A stretch of 39,338 bases of DNA from CAYXVU01 sp964468725 (GTDB lineage Bacteria > Acidobacteriota > Blastocatellia > UBA7656), in NCBI GenBank assembly GCA_964468725.1, contig CAYXVU010000027.1:1-39338 (forward strand), in the 5' to 3' direction. The first letter of the stretch is position 1, and each line of letters begins with the position of its first letter. The notes beneath the pieces were generated by a model. That model worked only from the letters and a program-made list of their open reading frames with translations, had not been told where the DNA came from and did no database searches. Both the position numbers and the translations under genes were made by a program. Of this stretch, positions 8,790 through 16,688 are shown piece after piece.

Positions 8790-9098
8790 GTGAACAGACA
8801 GCGGCCACACCTCTTGGTGCTTCCTGAAGACGATGCCAATCGCCAGTTGGCAAACGGGTTTCATCAGCAAGTTGACTGGAATCAGTATCGGCAGATGAAG
8901 GCGCTTCCTCCTGCGGGCGGCTGGCGGAATGTGCTCGAACTTCTCCGAGAAGGGCACCTTGCTGAGATGAACCGTCATTCAGAGGGTTTAATGTCCGGCT
9001 CGCTCGTCTTATCTCATCTCCCTCATTGCAGCAAAGCGGCGTTGCTTGACAAGCTTGCGAGCCACATGCTACATACGTGGCCATTCATTATAAATTGA
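8790..9098 (+). pseudogene. Truncated remnant of a hypothetical-protein gene in the 8754-9243 gap
   Basis: A GTG-initiated frame of 102 codons starts MNRQRPHLLVLPEDDANRQ and looks protein-like up to about residue 67 (base 8990). It includes the PxGGW..VLE segment and a run ending RHSEGLM. From memory this resembles the N-terminus of a longer hypothetical family that continues into an LLIDFDG strand. That continuation is absent in all three frames here, and the last 35 codons look random. I read it as a gene cut by a deletion or recombination junction near 8990. It could instead be a short real gene; no function can be given. Nothing else gene-like was seen in this gap apart from the promoter candidate. 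Confidence 0.4.
9046..9075 (+). promoter_or_regulatory. Weak candidate sigma-70 promoter upstream of the Rieske gene
   Basis: TTGACA (9046-9051) is a perfect -35 box. The best -10 is TACATA at 9070-9075 with an 18-bp spacer, a poor match. If real, transcription would begin about 160 bases before the Rieske start codon and could drive the bc-complex genes. The evidence is motif only. Confidence 0.3.
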
Positions 9099-9243
9099 GT
9101 CTTGGTCACACGCAGTGCGGATTAAACTGTGAAAGTAACATCTGAGTCATACAGGATAAAGAGGCGAGACGACACGAGCGTCTCACATCAGGGTTTCAGT
9201 CATCATTGCCTGTTTATTGAGGGCATTCGCGGAGAGTTACGGC

Positions 9244-9903
9244 ATGGATACCGTTCAGGATAACAACCCAACCGTTGAAAGCGAGGAGAAGCCAAAAGCA
9301 ACACCCCCGGCACCGAAAGCGGTCGCACCCGCCACAGAAAAAACTGATAAACCTGCTCGTCCTGCCGTTGGCTCATCAGCGGCGGCGAAGGCCAAAGCTG
9401 TGCAGAGCGGTCTTCCCGAAGACCCGGTCAGCAAGATGCGACGGCGCATTACATGGACGGCAGTGGGTGGATTTCTGGCGGCTTGCTTTCTGATGTTCGT
9501 GCGCTTCTTCCTGCCGCGCACTCTCTTCGAACCGAGCACCGTCTTTCGCATCGGCTACCCTTCAGATTTCGGCTTCGGCGTCGATACCAAGTTTCAACAG
9601 GACTACCGCGTCTGGGTCGTCCGTAACGCCGAACGCCTCTTCGTCATCTATGCGCGATGCACGCACCTCGGATGCACGCCGGACTGGAAACCCAGTGAGA
9701 ACAAATTCAAATGTCCGTGCCACGGCAGCGGCTACACCTCCGAAGGGATCAACTTCGAAGGCCCGGCGCCGCGCCCGATGGACCGCGCTCATATCGCGCT
9801 CGACCCGTCGGGGCAGATCGTCGTGGATACGGCTCGCCTCTACGATTGGCCGAAAGGCGAACGCTCCAAATTCGATGATGATGGAGCGTTCTTGCAAGTA
9901 TAA
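9244..9903 (+). CDS. Rieske [2Fe-2S] subunit of a cytochrome bc complex
   Basis: The protein is 219 residues from the ATG at 9244 (GGAGAG upstream). It has a long Ala/Pro/Lys-rich cytosolic N-terminus (1-62), one membrane anchor (about 71-90), and a Rieske fold with box I CTHLGC (Cys139, His141 as ligands, Cys144 for the disulfide) and box II CPCHGS (Cys157, His160 as ligands, Cys159 for the disulfide). It passes one electron from quinol at the Qo site to the c-type cytochrome on the outer face of the membrane. It heads the bc cluster, 140 bases before the cytochrome b gene. The basic, proline-rich tail before the membrane span is longer than in most Rieske proteins. QcrA/PetC-like by role. 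Confidence 0.95.
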   Translation: MDTVQDNNPTVESEEKPKATPPAPKAVAPATEKTDKPARPAVGSSAAAKAKAVQSGLPEDPVSKMRRRITWTAVGGFLAACFLMFVRFFLPRTLFEPSTVFRIGYPSDFGFGVDTKFQQDYRVWVVRNAERLFVIYARCTHLGCTPDWKPSENKFKCPCHGSGYTSEGINFEGPAPRPMDRAHIALDPSGQIVVDTARLYDWPKGERSKFDDDGAFLQV

Positions 9904-10043
9904 GCCGTTTCTTTGAGCCGTAGCTCTGTACTCGACATCATTACGTATCGTTCGTACACCACCGTCATCTGATTGCGGTTTGCGCGTCGTCACACGCGTG
10001 CAGGGAAGCAAGCTGATCGGCTTCCTTTCAACAGGAGGGTCGT

Positions 10044-11015
10044 ATGGAACCGGAAAAACCTGATAGTTCGGAAAAACCCGTCGTCAAAAGCGAAGCGCCT
10101 GTCGGCTTGCTCGATAAAGCCCGCGCCGGTCTGAAAGAAGACCTCGCGTTGCTCAAGACCAAAGCCAGCAAAGAGAATCTGCTCGAAGAGGTCGAGAATC
10201 TGAAAGACCCGACGAAGAGCCAGATTTATAAATCCATCTTCCGCGTCAAACATGAGCCGACGCCGCGCGCCCGTTCATTAGGGGTGTTGACGAACGTCTT
10301 TTTGCACCTGCACCCGGCCAAGATCAATCGCGACGCTGTGCGCTTCAGTTATACGTGGGGCATGGGCGGCATCACCTTTTACCTCTTCATCGTTTTAACC
10401 TTCACCGGCATCCTGCTGATGTACTACTACCGCCCGGTGAAAGAGTATGCCTACCAAGACATCCTCTATTTGGAAAATGATGTGCCGTTTGGCAAGGTGC
10501 TCCGCAACATGCACCGTTGGGGCGCGCACTTGATGGTGATTACGACGTGGCTGCACATGTTTCGCGTCTTGCTGACCGGGTCATACAAAACGCCGCGCGA
10601 ATTCAATTGGTGCATCGGCGTCGTGCTATTGGTGTTGACCATGCTGTTGAGCTTTACAGGCTATCTGTTGCCCGACGATCAGTTGGGGTTCTGGGCGGTG
10701 ACGGTCGGTACAAACATGGCGCGCGCTACGCCTCTGCTCGGCCACGAAGGCCCGTTCGGCGCTCAACTCGGCATGACGCCGTATAACGATGTGCGCTTCG
10801 GGTTGCTGGGCGGCTCCATCGTAGACGCCAATGCCTTGCTGAGAAGTTACATCTGGCACTGCATCGCCATCCCGGTGATTGTCAGCGTCTTGCTGGCGGT
10901 GCATTTCTGGCGGGTTCGCAAAGATGGCGGCATCTCTGGACCTGCGCCCGTGCAGTTGGAGAGCGAAATGAAGGCCGCAGGGGCGCGCGCCGTAAAAGGC
11001 GCAGCCGGAAAATGA
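10044..11015 (+). CDS. Cytochrome b, N-terminal (b6-like) subunit
   Basis: The protein is 323 residues from the ATG at 10044, with a strong AGGAGG site. After a charged 95-residue N-terminal extension come four membrane spans of the cytochrome b6 type. The two b haems are ligated by His157/His272 and His171/His287. The spacings of 14 and 15 residues match b6-type proteins rather than mitochondrial-type bc1 (14 and 14). The position of the b6 cysteine that binds haem ci is Gly here (WGMGGIT), so a covalent third haem is not expected. It oxidises (mena)quinol together with the Rieske and subunit IV-like proteins. The N-terminal extension, rich in Lys/Glu, is unusual and of unknown use. QcrB-like by role. 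Confidence 0.94.
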   Translation: MEPEKPDSSEKPVVKSEAPVGLLDKARAGLKEDLALLKTKASKENLLEEVENLKDPTKSQIYKSIFRVKHEPTPRARSLGVLTNVFLHLHPAKINRDAVRFSYTWGMGGITFYLFIVLTFTGILLMYYYRPVKEYAYQDILYLENDVPFGKVLRNMHRWGAHLMVITTWLHMFRVLLTGSYKTPREFNWCIGVVLLVLTMLLSFTGYLLPDDQLGFWAVTVGTNMARATPLLGHEGPFGAQLGMTPYNDVRFGLLGGSIVDANALLRSYIWHCIAIPVIVSVLLAVHFWRVRKDGGISGPAPVQLESEMKAAGARAVKGAAGK

Positions 11016-11034
11016 GGAAACAGAAGACAGAATA

Positions 11035-11131
11035 GAGAATGGAGAATTCAAGAGTTCAGAATAAAAGAAGAGGTGGGCGCAACGCGCCTCCGCTTCCATT
11101 CTGAAGGCTGACTTCCGAATTCTGTATTCTC
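11035..11131. repeat. Heptad-type hairpin between the two cytochrome b genes
   Basis: Outer arms 11035-11049 and 11117-11131 pair at 13 of 15 positions (GAGAATGGAGAATTC against its near-complement). Inner arms TTCAGAAT (11055-11062) and ATTCTGAA (11098-11105) pair perfectly, and a GC-rich turn lies near 11077-11089. The 5' side contains the near-tandem unit AGAATNG. It ends 15 bases before the next start codon, so it may shape the relative expression of the two subunits. Confidence 0.65.
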
Positions 11132-11146
11132 TCGTCGGAGGGAATT

Positions 11147-12100
11147 ATGGACTGGCATCAACTTTGGGAAATCACCACTCTGCCTGACAACATCCCGATT
11201 GTTGCGATGTTGTTTTTGATTCCGTTCTTCACCTGGCTCGGGTTCAAACAGGCGTTTGCCAATGATCGGTTGATCGCCCAACTCGAAGGCGACGCGAAAC
11301 TCGCCAAAACGCATCATCGCAAAACCTGGCCCTGGCAGCCGAATTGGTCGCGCGAATTGCACGTCTGGCCGTATCTGCTGCGCATCGAATTTCTCGCCGT
11401 GCTGATTGTGACCGCCATCCTCTTCGTCTGGTCAATCACCCTCAACGCGCCGCTCGAAGAGCCTGCCAACCCCAACCTGACGATGAATCCGTCGAAAGCG
11501 CCTTGGTACTTTCTAGGTTTGCAGGAGATGCTGGTCTACTTCGATCCCTGGATTGCCGGTGTTGTGATGCCGAGTCTGATGATCTTCGGGTTGATGGCCT
11601 TTCCCTATGTGGATTCGAATCCGCTCGGTTCGGGTTACTACACTTGGCGACAACGCAAAGTGGCTGTGGGGGCCTTTTTGGTAGGCTTCGTGACTTGGGT
11701 CGCGTTGATTATCATCGGCACGTTTATGCGCGGGCCGGGCTGGGTATGGTTCTGGCCGGGTCAGACCTGGGATCACAACTTCGTGCCCTACGAAGTCAAT
11801 CGCGACCTGCCGGACATCGTTGCCGGATGGGGGTTGACCTTCATCGCGTCGCAACCATGGAAGGGATTGTTCGGAGCCCTGATGGTCGGCCTGTTTACGG
11901 CCGTTGCGGCCTATCTTACCCACAAGCTGATTATGCGAACCGAATTCGACAAGAAGATCTTCGAGCGCACATCATTTTTGCAGTACGCGACCTTTCAGTT
12001 TTTCGCCATCACCATTTTATGGGCGATGCCGGTCAAACTGGTACTCAGATTGTTGTTTCGCATCAAGTACGTCATGGTGACGCCGTGGTTCAATATCTAA
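11147..12100 (+). CDS. Cytochrome b C-terminal (subunit IV-like) subunit
   Basis: The 317-residue membrane protein starts at an ATG with GGAGGG upstream. The segment SKAPWYFLGLQE (residues about 116-127) is the family counterpart of the Qo-site PEWY region of cytochrome b subunit IV; the Glu of PEWY is replaced by Pro. DPWIAGVVMP follows, as in menaquinol-dependent bc complexes. About six to seven hydrophobic spans are seen (near 16-33, 78-98, 136-158, 172-195, 240-262 and 282-305), more than the three of plant subunit IV. It completes the quinol-oxidising core with the b6-like subunit. The surplus C-terminal spans may be a docking site for the large cytochrome c encoded next. Confidence 0.9.
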   Translation: MDWHQLWEITTLPDNIPIVAMLFLIPFFTWLGFKQAFANDRLIAQLEGDAKLAKTHHRKTWPWQPNWSRELHVWPYLLRIEFLAVLIVTAILFVWSITLNAPLEEPANPNLTMNPSKAPWYFLGLQEMLVYFDPWIAGVVMPSLMIFGLMAFPYVDSNPLGSGYYTWRQRKVAVGAFLVGFVTWVALIIIGTFMRGPGWVWFWPGQTWDHNFVPYEVNRDLPDIVAGWGLTFIASQPWKGLFGALMVGLFTAVAAYLTHKLIMRTEFDKKIFERTSFLQYATFQFFAITILWAMPVKLVLRLLFRIKYVMVTPWFNI

Positions 12101-12108
12101 AGGACTGA

Positions 12109-12175
12109 GCGATGAGGGCTGAAGACTGAGTCAGTCGCGGCAACGACTCAATCTTCCGTTCTGAGTCCGCATCGC
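12109..12175. repeat. Heptad-type hairpin between the subunit IV-like and octaheme genes
   Basis: The 24-base arm at 12109-12132 pairs with the 31-base arm at 12145-12175 once a single 7-base block is looped out of the longer arm; 21 of 24 positions then match. The short arm is built of GAAGACTG-like units. The loop is 12 bases. The Shine-Dalgarno of the next gene (GGAGGGTG) begins four bases after the stem. Confidence 0.7.
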
Positions 12176-12190
12176 TTTGGAGGGTGTGAG

Positions 12191-15100
12191 ATGTCTGAAA
12201 ATGTTGCCAATGAGCAGTTGGAAAAACGGGCGGAAACGCCGGAGTCCGATCCCATCGCAGATCACTCCTTCAGCGTGCCCATTGTCGTTTGCGCGCTGCT
12301 GATGACTGGCACACTGCTGTGGGCGCTCTACGATGAGATACTTGGCCAACGCCCATGGAAGACGTATCAACGAGACTTCGTGGACGCCTATTCTACGCGC
12401 CTTGAACGCTTGAAACGCGCGCAGTCGCAAGAAGGCCGACGGCTCAAAGAGGTGCCCGAATATCAGCAACTCGATCAGGCTTATCAAGATGCCGTCAATG
12501 CCGTCAAAGATCAGGTGAAAGAGATTGACGACAAGACCCGGTTCATCAATCAAAAGCTGGCCGACATTACCGACCCCTTCCAAAACGTGCGCGCCTGGAT
12601 TGCCGCCAAAACCTACACCCTCGAAGTCGCCAGTGAAAGCGGCAAGGCGGACATCCGCGAAGATATTGAGGACAAAAAGAAAGAGTTGATCGAAGTGGCG
12701 CTTCACAACGATCAGGGCGTGGTTGAAGACAAAGAGTACAGCTTCAATCAACTGCAAGAGATGTACAACACCCTGACGGACGAAAAGGCGAGGCTGGCCA
12801 CCCAGCGCATCGAACTGACCAAAGAGCAGACCGCCGCAAAGACCGAACTCGATGAATATGTCCGCGACAATCACGTCGGACTCACTACGCAACAACTCGA
12901 CGGCATTCTCAATAAGATGGAGAACTTCAGTTATTCGATCAAGCAGATCAATCTGCGGGGGTCGAATGTCGTAGACCGTTGCGAATCCTGCCATCTCGGC
13001 ATCCGCGAGCCGCTCCCTTTGACCAAAGGACAGATGGGCGGCGAAGCGGCTTTCGTCTCGCATCCGCAGAAAGAACTCTTACAGATTCACGACCCCGAAC
13101 AGTTCGGCTGCTCGACCTGTCACGGTGGCAACGGACGCGGCACGACTTCGGTCGCCAAAGGGCATGGCCGATACAAACACTGGCTCTGGCCGCTCTACTA
13201 CAAAGAGAATGTGCAGGCCGGATGCAACCAATGCCATAATCAAGATCGCGTCACACAGATGGCCGATGTCCTCAACAACGGCAAAAATCTCTTCCAGATC
13301 AAAGGCTGCACGGGCTGTCACCGCTACGAAGGCTTCGACCGCGAAAGCGAAGCCATCGCCGCTTCCTTCCAGACCATCAAGCAGTACGAAATGGAGAAAG
13401 CCGAAAAGAACCGCGACATCCGCGACACCCGCACGCAAGCCGACAACGCCGCCAGCGACGAACAGGCGCGCCAGTTGTTGAGCCATGTGGATGCGCTCAA
13501 ACAACAGATCAGCATCCTCGACGCCAAGATTGACGAGCAAAACATTCAAGCCAAATACCTGCTCAAAGATCAAAAGAAGGTCGGCCCCAACCTGAAAGAG
13601 ATCAAAGCCAAACTCCGCAAAGAGTGGCTGCCCGTCTGGCTGCGCGACCCGCAAGCCTTCCGACCAGGTACGAAGATGCCGACCTTCCGTCTTGATGAAG
13701 ACGAAGTCAAGGCCATATCGGCTTTCCTTTGGCAAGCCTCTTTAGACCCCGAACGAGACGGCGTGCGCATCGCTACGCAAACCCAAGGCGATGCCGCGCA
13801 CGGCAAAGAGTTGTTCCGCACGATTGGCTGCCTCGCCTGTCATTCGATTGACGGTAATGCCATCAACATGGGCGATCAGGAAGTCGGTGGGCACTTTGCC
13901 GCCAACCTGACGCGGGTGGGCGAAAAGGCCAACTTCGATTACATCGTGCGCTGGATTCACAACCCGCGCGAACGGCTGGCGCCCTATTCGCCGAGTCTCA
14001 AACGCGACCTCTTGCCGAAAGATTATTTGGAAAAGAGGGTGCCGTATTTGTTCGACGACGAGCATTCGACCAGCCCGATTGACGGCCATCAGATACAAGT
14101 GCAGAACATGACCGTCATGCCCAATTTCCGCCTCTCCGACGCGGATGCGCGCGACATTGCCACCTTCTTGTGGTCACTCAGAAAGGGCGAACCTTCTTAC
14201 CCCGAAGCCACGTTTTTAGACGACACCTCGCTCTTTGAACGCGGCAAAAAACTGACTCAATCCTATGGCTGCGCCGGTTGTCACGAGGTGCGCGGACTGG
14301 AAAATGAGCAGCGCATCGGAACCGAATTAACCCTCGAAGGGAGCAAGCCGATTGAGCGATTGGACTTCGCTTTGCTCACCGAAGACGCCAAACTCGGCGT
14401 TGACCCCATCACCCAAGCCGATACGGATCGCTCGTGGTACAACCACAAAGGCTTCTTCGAAAACAAACTCCGTAACCCCGGCATCTATGATCGCGGCAAA
14501 GTGAAATCGCCGGAAGAACGATTGAAGATGCCCAACATCTATCTCAGGGAAGATGAGATAACTGCGCTGACCACCTTCTTGCTCGGCAGCGTTTCGCCCA
14601 ATTTGCCCGAAGCGTTGCGCTTCAGGCCGGTCGGCCAACAGAAACAGGTGCAAGAAGGTTGGTGGATCGTGCAGAAATACAACTGTGCTGGCTGTCATAA
14701 TGTTTTGATCGGCGCAGATTCGACGCTGATGGGCTTGCCCATGTATCAGGATGCCGACGGCAAAGAGCAGTTGCCGCCGCGGTTGACCAGCGAAGGGGCG
14801 CGAGTGCAGCCCGATTGGTTAATGAAGTTTTTGAAAGACCCTTCGCTCGGCGGCGCAGAGAAGGCGTTGGCCGCACACTTGTCGGGCGCAAGCCCGTCCT
14901 CCGCTGCTGCTAGCACGACGCCAACTGCCGGTGGCGCGCCCGCCGCCAGTGCGCCTGCCGCACCCGGTTCGGGCGTGGTCTTTACCTTGCGACCGCAGCC
15001 GGGGCTCAATCGCAACGGCGTGCGCCAATACTTGCGCACTCGCATGCCGACCTTCAATTTCTCGCCCAACGAATTGCAAGCTGTCGTGAACTTCTTTATG

Positions 15101-15640
15101 GGCGCGTCGGCGCAGCCGCAGCCCTATATTCCGGAACGCCTCGACCCGCTCACTTCGGATGAACAGACGTTGGCGCGCGCGCTGTTTACTTCGCAAGCCG
15201 CGCCCTGTTTGAAGTGTCATATGACGGGCGAACCGGCTCACGATGCGCGGGCGACGGCTCCTAACTTCCTGCTTGCGCCGGAGCGGTTGAAGCCCGGTTG
15301 GACGGAGCGTTGGTTGGTTGATCCATCGGTCATCAGCCCGGGCACGTCCATGCCGTCGGGACTCTTTTCGCGCGACACGGCGCATAATCGGTGGATCTTT
15401 GCTGGCCCCGTGCCTTCGGTGGCCGAAAGCTACAACAAAGACCACGCGAAACTGCTGGTGCGCTACATGTTCCAGATGACGCCGGAAGAGCAGCGACGCT
15501 TATTGTCGGCGGGCGGTTCATCCGCCGCGCCTGCCAGCGCGCCTGCGGCTTCGGGCACAACCTCATCAGTGGTCAACCCCAATTCGCGCAAACCGCTTGC
15601 GCGGATGGGTGCAAAAGCGGTTCGCCCTAACGGGCCGTAG
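12191..15640 (+). CDS. Membrane-anchored octaheme c-type cytochrome of the bc complex
   Basis: The protein has 1149 residues. One membrane span at about 28-47 is followed by a long charged, coiled-coil-like region (about 55-250). Eight CxxCH haem-c sites then follow, starting at Cys264 (CESCH), 307 (CSTCH), 345 (CNQCH), 373 (CTGCH), 547 (CLACH), 694 (CAGCH), 832 (CAGCH) and 1006 (CLKCH). The first four are closely packed; the last four sit in separate cytochrome c-like domains about 140-175 residues apart. Axial Met candidates follow in PTF/PNF-type segments (TKMPTF, VMPNF, LKMPNI, TRMPTF, TSMPSG). An Ala/Pro/Ser linker lies near 895-930. It should take electrons from the Rieske protein and pass them outward to the oxidase or the cupredoxin. 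It is far larger than a usual cytochrome c1 and reads as a fusion of several carriers. Confidence 0.93.
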   Translation: MSENVANEQLEKRAETPESDPIADHSFSVPIVVCALLMTGTLLWALYDEILGQRPWKTYQRDFVDAYSTRLERLKRAQSQEGRRLKEVPEYQQLDQAYQDAVNAVKDQVKEIDDKTRFINQKLADITDPFQNVRAWIAAKTYTLEVASESGKADIREDIEDKKKELIEVALHNDQGVVEDKEYSFNQLQEMYNTLTDEKARLATQRIELTKEQTAAKTELDEYVRDNHVGLTTQQLDGILNKMENFSYSIKQINLRGSNVVDRCESCHLGIREPLPLTKGQMGGEAAFVSHPQKELLQIHDPEQFGCSTCHGGNGRGTTSVAKGHGRYKHWLWPLYYKENVQAGCNQCHNQDRVTQMADVLNNGKNLFQIKGCTGCHRYEGFDRESEAIAASFQTIKQYEMEKAEKNRDIRDTRTQADNAASDEQARQLLSHVDALKQQISILDAKIDEQNIQAKYLLKDQKKVGPNLKEIKAKLRKEWLPVWLRDPQAFRPGTKMPTFRLDEDEVKAISAFLWQASLDPERDGVRIATQTQGDAAHGKELFRTIGCLACHSIDGNAINMGDQEVGGHFAANLTRVGEKANFDYIVRWIHNPRERLAPYSPSLKRDLLPKDYLEKRVPYLFDDEHSTSPIDGHQIQVQNMTVMPNFRLSDADARDIATFLWSLRKGEPSYPEATFLDDTSLFERGKKLTQSYGCAGCHEVRGLENEQRIGTELTLEGSKPIERLDFALLTEDAKLGVDPITQADTDRSWYNHKGFFENKLRNPGIYDRGKVKSPEERLKMPNIYLREDEITALTTFLLGSVSPNLPEALRFRPVGQQKQVQEGWWIVQKYNCAGCHNVLIGADSTLMGLPMYQDADGKEQLPPRLTSEGARVQPDWLMKFLKDPSLGGAEKALAAHLSGASPSSAAASTTPTAGGAPAASAPAAPGSGVVFTLRPQPGLNRNGVRQYLRTRMPTFNFSPNELQAVVNFFMGASAQPQPYIPERLDPLTSDEQTLARALFTSQAAPCLKCHMTGEPAHDARATAPNFLLAPERLKPGWTERWLVDPSVISPGTSMPSGLFSRDTAHNRWIFAGPVPSVAESYNKDHAKLLVRYMFQMTPEEQRRLLSAGGSSAAPASAPAASGTTSSVVNPNSRKPLARMGAKAVRPNGP

Positions 15641-15778
15641 CCGAATGCGGCGTGGGTGGGTGGTACACCCTGCTATTACCGGCTTATCATCACGCGCTTC
15701 GAAGGGTTCTGCAAAGGAGCGCAATCAGTACCGTCGGGCGATTTTCAAAGCTGTCCGACGACGAGCAAGAGAGGAATT

Positions 15779-16615
15779 ATGAATAAGCGAGTTCTGATTA
15801 CCATTCTCATAACCGCGCTGGCCGCGACGCTGCTGATCGGCGCTTGCAAGAAGAGGAACAGAGGCGGCTCTGGGGATGAGAAGGATCCCGATTCACAGGC
15901 CAAACCGAAATACGTCTCGAAAGGTGATGAAGGTACCATCACTGGCGTCATCAAATTCGACGGCACGCCGCCTGCGCCTAAACGGATTGATATGGGCGCT
16001 GACCCGAACTGTTTGACCGGCGGCGGCAACGCGATGACCGAAGATGTGGTGATCGCGGATGGCAAACTCGCCAACGTCTTCGTCTATCTGAAGGGCGGCC
16101 CGGTGGATAACAACGAGTTTCCAACTCCCTCCGCGCAAGCCTCACTCGATCAACTCGGTTGCCGCTATGAGCCGCGCATCTTCGGGATACAGACCAATCA
16201 GGCCTTGAAGATCACCAACAGCGATAAGGCGACCCACAACATTCACCCGACACCGCGCGCCAACCCGGAATGGAATGAGTCGCAACCCGCAGGCGCGGCT
16301 CCGAAAGAGAAGAAGTTCGCGCGCGCCGAAATCCTCATTCCGGTCAAATGCAATGTGCATCCATGGATGAAAGCCTACATCGGTGTGCTCGCTCACCCCT
16401 GCTTTACGGTGAGTTCCAAAGACGGAACCTTTACCATCAAAGACGTGCCGCCCGGCACTTATACGCTGATCGCGTGGCATGAAACGTTAGGGGAGCAAAA
16501 ACAACAGATCACCGTCGGTAAGAGTGAATCGAAGACTCAAGATTTCACCTATAAATCCGGCACCGCTTATGCGCCGACTTCGTTGACTATTGCTCCGGCG
16601 CTTGTTCTGCCTTGA
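15779..16615 (+). CDS. Cupredoxin-like lipoprotein with carboxypeptidase-regulatory-like fold
   Basis: The protein is 278 residues from the ATG at 15779 (AGAGAGG upstream). The N-terminus is a lipoprotein signal ending LLIGAC, with Cys23 as the lipidation site. The middle resembles a plastocyanin/azurin-like domain: His153 and His156 (THNIHPTP), then Cys191, His194 and Met197 (CNVHPWM), a plausible type-1 copper set. A C-terminal segment with DGTFTIKDVPPGTYTL is typical of carboxypeptidase-regulatory-like (CarboxypepD_reg) beta-sandwiches. Position between the bc complex and the oxidase suggests an outer-face electron carrier or a copper-handling protein. The copper ligands are inferred from the motif, not proven. 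Similar proteins are often annotated only by the regulatory-like domain. Confidence 0.8.
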   Translation: MNKRVLITILITALAATLLIGACKKRNRGGSGDEKDPDSQAKPKYVSKGDEGTITGVIKFDGTPPAPKRIDMGADPNCLTGGGNAMTEDVVIADGKLANVFVYLKGGPVDNNEFPTPSAQASLDQLGCRYEPRIFGIQTNQALKITNSDKATHNIHPTPRANPEWNESQPAGAAPKEKKFARAEILIPVKCNVHPWMKAYIGVLAHPCFTVSSKDGTFTIKDVPPGTYTLIAWHETLGEQKQQITVGKSESKTQDFTYKSGTAYAPTSLTIAPALVLP

Positions 16616-16688
16616 TGGCTCGTTATCTTAGGAATTCGGGCGGAACGCGATTTCTGCCTGATAGGTCATCAGGTTGAAGGAGAGCAGT

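Noticed and set aside
12191..15640. The 1149-residue protein as ActA/ActE of alternative complex III
   Set aside because: The neighbours are Rieske and cytochrome b proteins, not the molybdopterin-like ActB or NrfD-like ActC, so it belongs to a bc complex.
15658..15670. GGGTG-GTA-CACCC hairpin after the octaheme gene as terminator or regulatory element
   Set aside because: Only 5 bp with no T-run and no repeat of the heptad type.
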